From assembly GCA_009733775.1 (NCBI GenBank), contig WOGZ01000231.1:1-51943 (forward strand): a DNA stretch of 51,943 nt, in the 5' to 3' direction. Position 1 is the first letter of the stretch, and each line of letters opens with the position of its first letter. The notes under the pieces were generated by a model. It did no database searches. It was not told the origin of the DNA and was given only the letters and a program-made list of their open reading frames with translations. The stretch comes from Alectoria sarmentosa (taxonomy: Eukaryota; Ascomycota; Lecanoromycetes; Lecanorales; Parmeliaceae). The position numbers and the translations under genes are program-made. This document shows, one piece after another, positions 34,442-45,954 of this stretch.

Positions 34442-36243
34442 TTAAGACTGTGGTTCAATTGGGGCGACTCGACGTTGTGTGGCTGCATCAATAGTCTGAA
34501 GCTCAACACCATTTTCAGACGTCGCCGATTGGATGATAGACCCTCCAATACGGAAGACAGGCCTCGGCGGCCCTGCTCGCGTACGCATATTGTCTCGTGG
34601 ACGATGATTCAACTGAGCTCTGTTCTGAATTTGCTCGCGGATGTGAAATGGTGGACGTGGCTCGTCTTGGTCCTCGCTTATCGATCTTGATGCAATCGCA
34701 CTCGAAAATGTTCGAGGTAAATGGTAGCCTAGTTTTCCAAGCGGAACGCTCAGTCCATGCACGACCTTAGAACATAATTAGCAGGGCATATATCGATAGA
34801 AAAGGTGAGTTTCTTCTCACTATGCTGCAGATGGCTAAGAACCAGATGACCACAATGAACACTTCCTCTAACCTCTCCGCATCTGCCCGTATCACGCCAT
34901 CTACGGTAATCTGCCGCAGAAACTCCAGACTCACATATAAATAGAAGACGGCACTGACACCAATGGGGCCAAAGAAGCCCACAAATAGAGCCTGTTGTTT
35001 TTGCTCGATTTGCCATAGTTTCGAACACTGGAAGGTGTGCAAGGCGAATACGATTGGTAGTCGACGGAAAAGGAGGATGAGAATGCCAAGGACGGTAAGT
35101 CGATAGATTGGGACAACATCGTTGCGAAGGAAGCTACCCCACGGACAGACCGCCCCGAACCACATAAATATGGAGAGGTTGAGTAGCATGTCTATCGTAG
35201 GCTGTAGAGAATCATCCAACGTTTCCAGACGGAACCAATCATCAATCGTAAAGGCGTTACCGGCGATGAAACAGGCTAAAACATCGTCGGTGCCGATCAT
35301 TCCACACGTGCCAACAATGAAGAGGGCCAAAGTGATGGCAAATACGAGGAAGCTCTCCCGGTCCACGAACTTTCTTTCTTGAGCCCTTTGGAGTAATTCT
35401 TTGGCAATCCAGCCAACGATTGCCCCGTACACAACGCTCAATAGGACAGTGTAACCCCAGGTCTCTCCGAACCAGTCCCGCATGGCTAGCCTGACCCCTC
35501 CCGGCTGCCCGGCACCTCCAGAACCAACGTACTTGATAAGATACAATGCAAAGAATAGAAATGGGTACCCTAGTCCATCGTTGGCACCAGACTCTGCAAT
35601 TATGATCTTCTGCAGGTCCTTGGGTATATTTTTATCTGCGAACTTGCCCTTTACAATGGAGTTTGAAAGTACAGGATCTGTGGGTGTCACGCACGCGCCC
35701 ACGGCGAGAGCATGAAGAAAGCTCAGGTTCGGAACCAATCCCCAGATAAGAAGACTGCTGCTGAGCCACATGAATGTCATCCCAGGCCCCAACAGGAGCG
35801 CCAGACTTTTCCATTCGATCAACAAATACTTGCTTGGAAGTTGGACCCCTGCCAAGACCAACTGTACTCCGAGAACGAGCCGAGTGAAATACAGAGTAAT
35901 TGCACCAAGGTTCTCCTGTGATCCAGAGGCATACTCCAGGGGCTTGATGAAATCAGTGGCATGGGGCGAGAAGACGATTCCTGCGAGCAGAGATATCACT
36001 GCGCTGTTCAGCACTACCTTCAGGCTCGTGAGAGCAATTTGGAAGAACACTGACAAGCTTCAGACAGATAAAATTGCTCCTTGAAGAGGTAAGAGACCAA
36101 ACCACTGCGAATTTGTCAGCCCTATTTAGATAGTCACATGTTTATGGTAGGCGAGGAAAGGAGCTAGCTATTTACAATAAATTAATGAAAGCTCCCAAGA
36201 CTGCCAACACGATGTTGAAATTCGAAAGAGCAAGAGTAGGCAT
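34442..36243 (-). CDS. Na+/H+ antiporter, Nha1/Sod2 family, four exons, intact
   Basis: The product exports Na+ (and Li+, often K+) in exchange for H+ at the plasma membrane and so maintains salt tolerance and cytosolic pH. Splicing 36243-36176, 36104-36055, 35998-34821 and 34765-34442 gives 1,620 nt, 539 residues. The start ATG has the context AACAAAAATGCC. Residues 1-40 (MPTLALSNFNIVLAVLGAFI...YLFKEQFYLSEAL) match the family N-terminus. About 12 hydrophobic segments follow to residue 450. Family motifs are TPTDP (144-148), ESGANDG (175-181), GTDD (275-278, the paired Asp essential in yeast Nha1), and FFGPIGVSAVFY (381-392). HGLSVPLGKLG (435-445) ends the transport domain. The tail (about 90 residues) is hydrophilic and Arg/Pro-rich, much shorter than that of Saccharomyces Nha1. 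Nothing is frameshifted or mutated. Residues 359-366 (LHTFQCSK) seem a few longer than usual. Confidence 0.9.
34766..34820 (-). other. Intron 3 of the antiporter (55 nt)
   Basis: Donor GTGAGA, branch-like TGCTAAT, acceptor TCTAAG; phase 0. Without removal the frame runs into RRNSPF... and a stop, losing the conserved ICSIV-VHGLSVPLG continuation that splicing restores. Confidence 0.88.
35999..36054 (-). other. Intron 2 of the antiporter (56 nt)
   Basis: Donor GTCAGT, acceptor GCGCAG, with CTGAAC or CTCACG as branch candidates; phase 1. Splicing joins YLSEA to LISLLAGIVF with the spacing usual in the family (six residues between EA and GI). An alternative 3' site at CTGAAG, 19 nt earlier, would break the frame. 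Confidence 0.82.
36105..36175 (-). other. Intron 1 of the antiporter (71 nt)
   Basis: Donor GTAAAT, branch GCTGAC 16 nt before the exon, acceptor CGCAG; phase 2. It joins ...GAFINL to FGLVSYLFKE, restoring the first conserved helix. Confidence 0.85.
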
Positions 36244-36800
36244 TTTTGTTGATTGTGTATGTTTGCGGGATTTTCACCGTGGATCCAAGCGAGGCACCTC
36301 AAGACGAGAGGAGGGGAGGGAGGAAAGATCTCCAAAGAGATTGAGATGGAAATGGAGATGGAAATGGAAATGGAAACAATACCGCCGGCAGTAATGCAGC
36401 TTGAGCCTTCACACCAATACCAGTCGATTATATGGCCGGAAGAAACAGCCCAGGAGCCCATATCATTGCACCATTTAGATCCTGTGTCCTAATTGGAGAA
36501 GACGACGTACGACTGACCACTCTGGACCAATAAAGAGGAGAGATGTTGAGGATCTAAGATAACTCCACAGGCCTTCTTTTTACTTCTGTTTCTTGTTTCT
36601 AGATCCAGGTTAAGAGTGACGAGGTTTCGCCGACTCACCGTTGTGCACGCCTTAAAACGTTGTGATAGGTAGGGCTTATCTTATCGGATTCCTTGGCGTA
36701 CTTTTAAGTCCGAGGGTCCGAGCCTGTTGTGCGAGCCAAACCTCTGACGTGTTTAATTCCACCCTCCCTTTACCTCTTCGGGTGATGATTCGATGTTTTG
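36244..36800 (-). promoter_or_regulatory. Antiporter promoter region
   Basis: On the coding strand a long pyrimidine-rich stretch (36378-36300, TTTCCATCTCCATTTCC and CCTCCCTCCCCTCC words) precedes the ATG, typical of filamentous-fungal promoters. A CCAAT word lies at 36496-36492, about 250 nt upstream, with a second CCAAT on the opposite strand near 36526. Tandem GATA words (GATAAGATAAG on the coding strand) lie at 36687-36677. No TATA box is obvious. The sites are seen; their use by CCAAT- or GATA-binding factors is inference. The island's right edge cuts the region at about 36.8 kb. Confidence 0.5.
36338..36378. repeat. Purine simple repeat (GAGATG/GAAATG hexamers) in the promoter
   Basis: About six hexamers of ga(g/a)atg type occur in a row on the plus strand (gagatggaaatggagatgg...). 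It is part of the pyrimidine tract seen on the gene's coding strand. Confidence 0.8.
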
Positions 36801-39800
36801 TCGATAAAAAAGTGAAACATATTAAATTCAAAACTGAATAATACGTTTAATCAATACGATATTTTGAAGAAGTCTTTATTAAAAATAAATTTTCTTTTTT
36901 GCACGTAATATATTTAAAATATTATTTTATTATAAACTTTTTTTAAGAAATTAAATTATAATCTTAAAAATCTTTTAATATAAATTTTTTAAATTCGAAA
37001 AATAATATTAGCGTTATAAATTAATGTTTATTATATATTTATAATATATTAAAAAATATTTATAATAAATTTATAATAAATTTATATATTTATTTATTAA
37101 TATTTAATTTACTTTAAATTATATTTTATTTAATTTAATTCAAGTTATATTTTATTTTCGTTTAAAAATTATATATATAAATAACAATAACAATAATTTT
37201 TTTAATAATTAATTATTAATAATATATATTAATAATATATATTAATAATAAATATTAAATATATATACATATTTTTATAAATAATAATATTTTATAATAT
37301 AATATTAACATTATAATTTCTTTTTAAATAATAAAAACTTATATAATATTTATAACATTAAAATATTAATTAAAAAAGTTTTCGAATTAATTTATTTCAA
37401 ATTTTAATTTTTAATTTTTAATTTTAATTTTTAATTTTAAATGTTATATTATTATTAAAATAAATTTTATATATAAATTATATTTAATATTATATAAAAG
37501 AATAAAATACAATTAAAGCTAAAAAATATTAAATTTATATATACAATTAATTATATATTCGAAATTATTACGCTTTTTAATTAACGCTTAAATAGCGACG
37601 TTTAAGTTTTTCGAGCGCCTTTATCAAAAATTTGTATATAAAAAGCTTACATTTTTTACTCTTAACGCTATTATTATAATAAATATATTATAATTAATTA
37701 AATTATAATGCTCAATTTGCGTTTTTCAATAATATAAAATTAATAAAACTTAATTTACTTTTTATAAAATAAATAAGTGTTTAAATATCGAGCATTCAAT
37801 TATACGAGATTTATTAAAAGCGATTAATAATTTTTTCGTTTTAATTATTTATATACGAAATCGCGTGCTATTTTTTTTAATCGATTAATTGATTATTAAT
37901 ATGAATATATTCGCGCTTAATACGTTTCGCTTAATTATTATATAACGTATAACACACGTATTATTATTTAATTCGTTATTTAAAATCTTTATTAACGCTT
38001 TTAAGCGATTTTTCGACGAATTCGTTATTATTAACAATCGAGATTAATAATAAATTTAATAATCATTTTTTATTATTTATAAACGTATAAAACGGTATTT
38101 TAAAAAAGTCAAAATAGATTTCTTTTTTTCACAATCATCGTTTTTCAAATTAATCGATTTTCGTTTTTTTTTAAAACGCGTTCTCTTTTTTTATCTCGTT
38201 TTTCATTTTTTTTCATTTAATAACGCGTTTTTTACATTTTTAAACGATCGAAAAATGTTTTAATTAATGTAAAAAATTCTTTATTGCGAGATTTATTAAT
38301 AAATCTTTTTAACATTAATTTCTTTAATAAGTCTCTCTCGAATTCGTTTTTCATTTCTTTTTTGAAAATTATTCAATTTTTAATAAAATTAATTATTTAT
38401 ATTGCGCGTTATTTATATATTATAAATTTTTACGATATTTATATCGATTTTATAAATTAAATTTATAATCGATATAATATAACGTCGTTTAAGAACGAAA
38501 TATTTAAATAATGTTATAATAACGACGAAATCGAAATCGTTATATTTAAAATAAACGATTTATAAAATAATGATTAAGATAACGATTAAGACGAGAATAA
38601 AGAATATTAAAAAAACGTTAAAATAAATATAAATAATTTTATTAATCTTAACGAGCGTGATATTAATAACATTTTATATTTTCTAAAATTTAATATTATA
38701 ATTTTAATTAATATATATAAAAAAGATCGCGCTTATAGCGTTTAATATAATAACGCAGTTTCGATAATTTCATAATAAATTATGATTAATTATTCGATAA
38801 AATCATTTACGTGTAAAATATAAAACGCGATTATTATTTATATATTTATTTTAACGTTTTCAAAAAAAAAGAGATCGATTTTTAATTAAATTTATACTAT
38901 AAATAATACTTAAAAACGATTTATAATACGATAAAATTTTCTTTCAATCGTGTTTTTTATATTAATTATATCAATTATAATTACTATAATAACATTAAAC
39001 AATTTCTTTATCGAAAAATAATAATCTTTTTTAAAAGTAATAATTTTTGAGTTATTATTTTCAAAGCGATATTTAAAAGATTAAAAGTTAATTTAATTAT
39101 ACGAAGTTATAAGTTATTGTATAAAATTCTTAATATTAGAATTCACGCATTTATAATCGTTTTATTTTAAATGAATTCGTTAGTATTCAAAAAAGCGATA
39201 TAAATAATTTATTAAATATACTTGAAACGAAAAACTTTTTAATTAAAATTCAGAATCGCGATAAATATAAGGTTTTATATTAATATCTCATTTATATATT
39301 ATTACGTTATTTTTTTATTTTTTTATTCAACGAATAATTATAATATAATAATATTAAAAAGCCGTTATTTCGAAGCGAGATTATTATTAATTTTATAACA
39401 TTTAAATCGATTAATTAAATATAAATATAAATATAATGTAACGATAATTTTTTTATAAGTTTAATTTTAAATAAAGTAATTTAAATAATTTGATTAATAA
39501 ATATATAAAAATTTAAATTTAAATTTAAAAACAATTATTTATTTAAATTATATATAATAAGAAAAAACGTTGAAATTAAAAATTAAAAATTAAAATATAT
39601 AAAAACTAAAATTAAAAATATAATCGTATAACGTAATAAATAATTTATATATATATTATTTATTGAAAAACTTTCTAAATGTTATAGAATAAAAAGTTTA
39701 TTTATTAAAAAAGATATAAGTTTATAAATATTTAAAACGCAATTATACGAATTTTCGAAAGTAATTTAACGCGAGATTATAATATTATTCAATTTTAATT

Positions 39801-40790
39801 GAAAAAATTTAATTGTTTTTTTATTAAAATATATATATATTAATTTATATAAATTATTTATTTAAAGCTATACGATTTTATTATAAACTTTTTTTAATTT
39901 ATATAAAAAGTAAATATTTTATATAATTTAATACGATTTTATTAAATTTTTTATTTATTTATATAAAGTTATATATAATTTGATATAAAGAAAATCATTT
40001 TTTCGTTATTAATAAATATAAATTTGAATATATCGTATATATATTTTACTTTTATTTTTACTTTATTTTTATAATTATTTATAATCTTTTAAATATATTT
40101 AAATATATTTATTATTATTAATATCGAAAAAATATATATATATTAATATATTTAAATAATTACTTAATATTAATAACGTTAAAGATACTTTAAAAATCTT
40201 TTATTATAAACGAAAAAGATTAAATTAATATTATTTATTTTAAAATAACGCGTATAATTGTTTATAAATTTAAAATAAAACGTAAAATCCCGTTTAAAAA
40301 GTTTAAAAAATAAATTAATATTATTTTATATAAAATTTTAAATACTTTCAATTTATATAAAATATAAAATATACGTATATTTTTAAATAATTAAATAATA
40401 AACTTCAAAAAAAATATAAACGTTTATATTAATTATTATAATTATTAAAATTCGTTTTGTTTCGAAGCGAAATTATTATTTATAAATTATATTATTATAT
40501 TATTTTAATAAATAAATAAATAATTTAATATAAAATTTCTTTATAATTAAAGTTATTAATAAATAAAACTTTTAATATATATATAATAAATAATAATAAC
40601 GAATTAATAACGTAATAAATTTAATAAAGTTTTAACTTTAATTAATATAATATAATATATAATAAAAATTATTATAATTTTTTCAATTAAATATTAATTA
40701 TATTTAAAAAACCTTTTACAATTTTGAATTTGAATTTATTTATTTATTTTTTATTTATTATTATTTATTTTCATTAATTTATAATTTTCT
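36801..40790. other. Extremely AT-rich matrix between island and Gypsy element
   Basis: Same composition as 30.8-34.0 kb, with no readable gene or transposon domain on either strand. It contains simple repeats such as aatttttaatttttaatttt near 37406-37440 and (AT)n tracts near 37230-37250 and 40133-40145. It hosts the target site of the Gypsy element. Confidence 0.5.
37491..37639. repeat. Direct repeat, right copy, flanking the gene island
   Basis: Partner of 33000-33147, same orientation, ending at the same aaatttgtatat; similarity stops sharply on both sides. Both copies are far from the island edges (about 0.9 kb left, 0.7 kb right). Confidence 0.75.
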
Positions 40791-40795
40791 TAATT
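40791..40795. other. Target-site duplication TAATT (left) of the Gypsy element
   Basis: TAATT precedes the left LTR and recurs at 51020-51024 directly after the right LTR; both are intact. Confidence 0.92.
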
Positions 40796-40983
40796 TGTTA
40801 TGATTACTTGCTAGGCAGTTTGGCATTCAACACAGCGTAGCTTTCTTAGCATAAAGAATAAAAGAATCATCACACATTTAATGACATGACTTGTTTTCCT
40901 ATTTTCTTTTGTTCTTTTGTTTTCGTATATCAAAAAAATCATTTCGTGATATAGAAATTTCATTTTTATTGAAAACTTTGTCA
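40796..40983 (+). repeat. 5' LTR of the Gypsy element (188 bp)
   Basis: Starts TGTTATGATTA and ends TTGTCA. Gap-free alignment to 50832-51019 with about 26 differences by my count, all C/T or A/G. Each copy has lost different C and G, as expected if RIP acted on both after insertion. Confidence 0.95.
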
Positions 40984-41739
40984 ATTGATAGTAACATTGA
41001 ATGTTCGTTTTAATGTCATTAATTTCAAATATCAATCTTTCGGTATAGTCATCAACTTTCAAACATTAAAATTCTTTTTCGTTGAAATTAGATTTCAAAA
41101 TGAGCATTTTTCGTTTCAATCTTCATTTTCTTTTATATTGAATTTTCTTTTATATTGAATTTCATATTTTGAATTTCGGATTTCGAATTTCGAATTTCGG
41201 ATCGAGATTAAATTATCGATTTTCATAATTTGAGGCGATTATGTGAAATAAATGTTTCTCATTTTCTTTATCGAGGAAAATTTCTTTTATAATTTTTTTT
41301 TTCAATTCGTTATATTTTTATGTTTAAGATATCGAATTTCATTTTTGCTTTGAATTCTATGTCTCGAAAAATTATTATTTTCGCTTTTCAATTTGAGGAC
41401 TTTTTATAAAATAAACACGCTTTTATGAATCTTTTCAATCAAAACGTTCATCGATTTATATCTCAAATCGTGAAAAACAATTTTAAATCTTTAAAGATTA
41501 ATAAAGGCGTTTTAAGTTTTTTTATCGATGAATGTGTTAGAACTCGATTAACGTTTTTAAAATCTCATTTTTGATCGTCGAATTGAACAATTAATCGATC
41601 TTCTCTACGAATTGCTTTTCGAACATTTAATCAAAAAACTTGAACCTTTTAAAGATTTTAAGACTCATTTTCGATAAAAATAACATCTTATATTTCTTCT
41701 GCTGTTTCACTTATCAGAATAATCATTTAAAAAAAATAT
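40984..41739 (+). other. Gypsy 5' leader, no gene seen
   Basis: The primer-binding site should begin directly after the LTR (attgatagtaacattgaatg), but it does not match a tRNA end that I can recognise after decay. Repeated ...tttcgaatttcg words occur near 41169-41203. Confidence 0.45.
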
Positions 41740-43560
41740 AAAAAAACTTTTGAAGATTTATTTAATAACGATCTTATATCTGAATTTGTTCATCTTATTG
41801 AAGGAATTTTCGAGGATTTATTTAATAACGATTTCATATTTATTTTTTCGAAAGAATGACGTTAATTTACATTCACATCAAAACGTTTTATCTCTTTATT
41901 CTTCTCGTCGACAATTCGAAAATTTAAATTATTTTTTACATTTTTTTTGTTTTTTGATGATTTGAGATTTTTTTCTTTTTCGTTTGAAAAAGTTATTTTT
42001 GACAAAAAGATTAACAAAATGATTGAAAATAATAATAATTTTAACGAATTTCGTAATTTCTTTAATATCGATTTTCTTAATCTCGATAATCGAATTTTCG
42101 AGCAAAAAAACACGATTGAATTTTTATTTCTTCAATCTTTTTAAGGGTCGAAAACGCAATAATCTTTATCTTTTATTTTTTCAAAAATAGATTTTATTAT
42201 GTGATAAACAATGTTATAAGCTATGCAGGTTATCTTAAATAATCTTTAATTTATATTCGATTCGATAAGCCCTTTTGAATCGTAAAAACCTTAAAGATCT
42301 TTTAAATAAACTTAAGAAAATTTTGAAAATAATTTTCGTGTTTTCGATTTGAGATTTTTTCATTCGAATTTGAAAGAATTTTATAATATCGATAATATTA
42401 TCTTTACAAATAAGAAGAATATATATCGAAAAAAATATTTTTTTTGTCGACGAGTAGAAGATTACGTTGTAATTAAAGGAAAAGATGTCGTACGAGCAAA
42501 TTTTTTCATTTGTTTTCGTGAAACGACATTTTTTTAATGATTAAACATTTTTTTTTAAGATGAAAAGAATATCATGATGCAATTGTAAACGAGATTCAAA
42601 AAAACATTTATTCGTTTGCAGAAAAAATTCAAAATTTCGATATTTTCGATATTGAATTAATTTATTAAATAAATATATATTCTCGTTGACGTCGAGAATA
42701 GAAAGAATCTCGCAAATTATGTATAAAGCGTTTTTAAATATGTAATATAAATAAGAATTTCCGATGAGCATGTATAAGCTATTTGAACATAAAATCATTT
42801 AAATATGAATTTATAAGCTTCGATATCTTTTTTAACTTCTTTAATCACGTTTCGACAATTCACGAAAAAGCTTAATAACAAAAAGAAACTTTAATATCGC
42901 ATTTATTAATAAAAGGAAATATAGCATAAAGATGTGCGAAAAAAAGTTCGAGAACGAAATAAAAAAAGAGATCGAAAGCGAGATCGAAAATAACGATTTA
43001 ATAAAAACAGATTTTTGTTTAAAGAAAGATAAGATAAATATCAGAAAATGTTATAGCGATCTTATTTTCCTTCACGTTCCTTCATAATGTCGAATTCTTA
43101 TAAATTCGATATTTATATTTATCAATCGATATCGTTATATTCGATTTACGAAAATCAATAATAATCGAATTTTTTTATATATTCTCAATACGCTCAACAA
43201 GTTTACGATTTTTAATAATAAATATCAAGCGAATAGATAGAAGCTTATTCACAATCGAATTAATTTTCTTTTTCTTAAATTATATAAACGTAAACATTAA
43301 AACTCGTATTATCGTTCATGCAATCAAAAAACGTTTTATTCGTTTTAAAATAATCATTAATGATTACGACAGAAAATATTTAATCGAACAATTATCGTTA
43401 AAATTATGGAAATAATTATGCGAATCATGATAATCGATTTTTTTATCAACAGAGATCGTATAATGAGAATCAAAAATCGTATGAAAATCAAAGATTATAT
43501 AAAAATTAGGGGTTTACGGGATACCGCCTTTCAGGGTTTTTCAAAAAACATATTTTAATG
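41740..43560 (+). pseudogene. Gypsy gag region remnant
   Basis: Plus-strand words suggest a protein: EDLFNNDLISEF repeated as EDLFNNDFIF (41750-41850), then KINKMIENNNNFNEFRNFF (42010-42070) and NLDNRIFEQKN (42083-42115). The usual Gag capsid motifs could not be secured, so the assignment rests on position between leader and pol. A small GC-richer relic (gggtttacgggataccgcc) lies at 43509-43530, just before the finger region. Confidence 0.5.
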
Positions 43561-43775
43561 ATTTCTTTGACGAGAATTATGATTTTGAGAGTTATCATAA
43601 AGATATTAATTATTAAAATTCTTATATGTATTATAAAAACGAGAAATAATTTCACGATGCGAATAAAGAGACTTTTATTAAAAAAAAAAAAAATCTTGAA
43701 AATAACGAAATTAATGTTGAATTCGTATTCGTGACGTATTATATTATTATTGAAAAAAAAAGAAAACAGCCTTAA

Positions 43776-43836
43776 TGTCGTATTTGCAAAAAGAACTTTT
43801 TTTTAAACAATTTATTACACGTTTACATCAAGATCA
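43776..43836 (+). pseudogene. C2H2-like zinc finger relic in the Gypsy polyprotein
   Basis: CRICKKNFFLNNLLHVYIK reads as C-x2-C-x3-F-x5-L-x-H with the second His position replaced by Tyr (CAY to TAY, RIP type). A finger of this kind between gag and protease is known in some fungal Gypsy lineages. The pattern is short, so moderate certainty. Confidence 0.55.
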
Positions 43837-45059
43837 AATCTTATTTTCGAAAACATTTTCAAAAAAATTTTGATTCTCGAAAGCATTTTCAAAAGGATTT
43901 TGATTTTTCGAAGGAATTTGAAATCGTTTTTACGATCATGAATTTAAGGTTGTTATGTATAATCGAATCTTCGACATTATCTTTTTTTGTTTTCGATATA
44001 ATTTTTCGATTATGATATTATTTTACGAGATTAATGAGTTTTATAATGAAAACGTCATTAAAATTTGAATATTTAAATATGAAATGTTTTATGAATATGA
44101 TTGATAAACTTTTCCTAAAAAAATTACTCTTTAAATTCAAATTGAATAAATATGAAATTTTAATAATTTTGCGAGAAATTGGTTTTAATAAACATTTCAT
44201 TAATGAATAATTTAATTTTTTATTTTTTATAAAAGGGAAAAGCGATAAAATTTTAATTTTTGTGAAATTTATCAAAGATATTCATATAATGAATAATTTA
44301 AAAACGAATCTCTTAATTAATATAAATATTCTCGATTTTGAAAACGTAATTATCGATATTTTGAAAAAAAAGGTAATTTTCATAAAGTGCGGAAATATCG
44401 TCGTTTTTATTCAAGTTATCGTTTAAAACAATGTTCGAATTCGAAAAATCGTACGCTCGAAACGCAAATAAATGATTTTATTTAAAATAACGAAAATTAT
44501 GAATATTTCTTTGCGCGATAAAGGTCCTTTTCTCGATCGAGATTTTATTTTTAAATCAAAAATGAAAAAAATGTATTTTCATTTCGTGAACGTAAGTTTT
44601 GATTTTGTAAATGTTCGAAATGATTTTACATATTCGCTTTTGATTTTTCGTCGTCAAAAAATGAACATTATCACAAAATATGAGGTTTAAAAAAATTATT
44701 AAATTGATTTAAAAAGTCATTTTTTGATAACAAAGGTTTTTAAAAATAAGAAATTTATGATTGCGAAATTCACGAATTTATTAAATTCGAAATTAGCATT
44801 TGAAAAAGTCTCAATCGATCTCTCTTTAAAGACTCAATTTTTAAATAAAATAACGATTTATGATAAATAAAAATATATGAATGTTATGCGTCGAATCGTG
44901 AAGAAAAATTTTAGAATTTAAAAAAATATCGAAAATATAATTGATTTATTCGAATTCGAATGAATATAAATGTTTATTATTACAAATTAACAATTCTCGA
45001 TAGCGAAATTGAGAAATAAAATATATTCATTTATTTCGAAAATCAAAAAATTGATAAAC
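43837..45059 (+). pseudogene. Gypsy protease region, not resolved
   Basis: By order this should contain the aspartic protease. The 72-codon plus frame at 44472-44690 is open but no D(S/T)G motif is readable. Treated as decayed pol sequence. Confidence 0.35.
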
Positions 45060-45790
45060 GAAAAGTTTGATAAGATGCATTTATAAAAAAAAATGAATTG
45101 ACTAATAAAACTTACATCTTTTATCTTTTCGATTTTTATGATTTACAAAATCGTTTATATTGATTCAAAAAAGATTTCGAAACGAAAAGAAAAAGTGATT
45201 ATGAATATTCGAAAATTGAATAAGATTATTATTTCAAATAATCATTCAATTCCGCTTTAAAAAAACATCGTTATTTTTATTTAAAGATGTAATTTTATTA
45301 ACGTGGTCGATTATAATGAGCAATTTCATTTGTTTTTAATCAAAAAGAATCATCGTTAACATTTCATTATCGTATTTCATAAAGAATTGAAACATTTCAA
45401 TATCGTAATAATGAGATTTAAGAATTTTGTTTCTTATGTATAAAGGAAAATGAACGAATTTTTACGTTAATATCGTTATTTCGCAAAATGTTATATCGAT
45501 AATATAATCATCTTTTCGCGAATAACGAAAAAATATTTCGAGCATTTAAAAACGATTTTTCGACTTTTCGCGAAGTTGAAGATCATTTTTAAATTTAAAA
45601 AATCTTATTTGAAATATTTATTCGTTATCTTATTAAATCAAAAAATAAATGATTTTGAATTTATAATTATTAAAAAAAAAGTCGCCGCGATCAAAAAAAT
45701 GTACTTTTTAAAAACATTAAAAGATTTGAAGATTTATATGAGAATAGCGAATTGGTTGCGAAAAAATGTGTGATATTTTATTTAAATCTT
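45060..45790 (+). pseudogene. Gypsy reverse transcriptase remnant with YIDD changed to YIDN
   Basis: In one plus frame: KVIMNIRKLNK (45192, normally RxxVDxRxLN), FINVVDYNEQFH near 45300 (normally SxxDxxxxFxQ), KHFNIVIMRFKN near 45390 (normally FxxxPFGLxN), CYIDNIIIFS (45489-45518, catalytic YxDD), then FKFKKSYLKYLFVILLNQKI and FLKTLKDLKIYMRIANWLRK (connection, normally PxTxxxLxxFLGxxxxYR). The second catalytic Asp is Asn and the first (VVDY) is kept. Three or four stops fall at expected Gln or Trp codons. Confidence 0.95.
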
Positions 45791-45954
45791 CGAATCATTA
45801 TAACGTTTGAAGATTGAATTTTTTAAACGTTCATTTATATAAAAAAGTCGAATTCGAAAAAAATATGTTAAAAATATTAAAATAATTCTTATTAAAAAAA
45901 AGAAAAAGGTTTTTGAAATTTTTCAAAAGGTTTTAATCACGAAAATTTATTTTT

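Larger units (their letters stand above)
34040..36800. other. GC-balanced gene island in AT-rich matrix
   Basis: Base composition changes abruptly at about 34040-34080 and again at about 36790-36800. Inside, all dinucleotides including CA, TG, CC and GG are common, codons use C and G freely, and the gene has no stop. The segment therefore escaped RIP or arrived after it. The edges have no recognisable terminal repeats or target duplication. Confidence 0.85.

Noticed and set aside
34403..34690. A 95-codon plus-strand frame opposite the antiporter C-terminus, and similar frames at 35122-35382, 35482-35715, 35712-36084.
   Set aside because: They are antisense shadows of the antiporter exons with no family features.
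34767..36056. A single-exon antiporter of 429 codons starting at a TTG and ending in ...SIYALLIMF.
   Set aside because: Its start and end are intron read-through. Splicing three GT-AG introns restores the family N-terminus from an ATG and the HGLSVPLGKLG segment plus tail.
36168..36492. Frames on both strands over the promoter region containing Ser-Ile or Glu-Met repeats.
   Set aside because: They are translations of the hexamer purine/pyrimidine repeat and overlap intron 1 and the promoter.
43505..43540. GC-rich word cluster gggtttacgggataccgcc as a separate element.
   Set aside because: Too short and lying within the Gypsy gag region; more likely a local escape from mutation.
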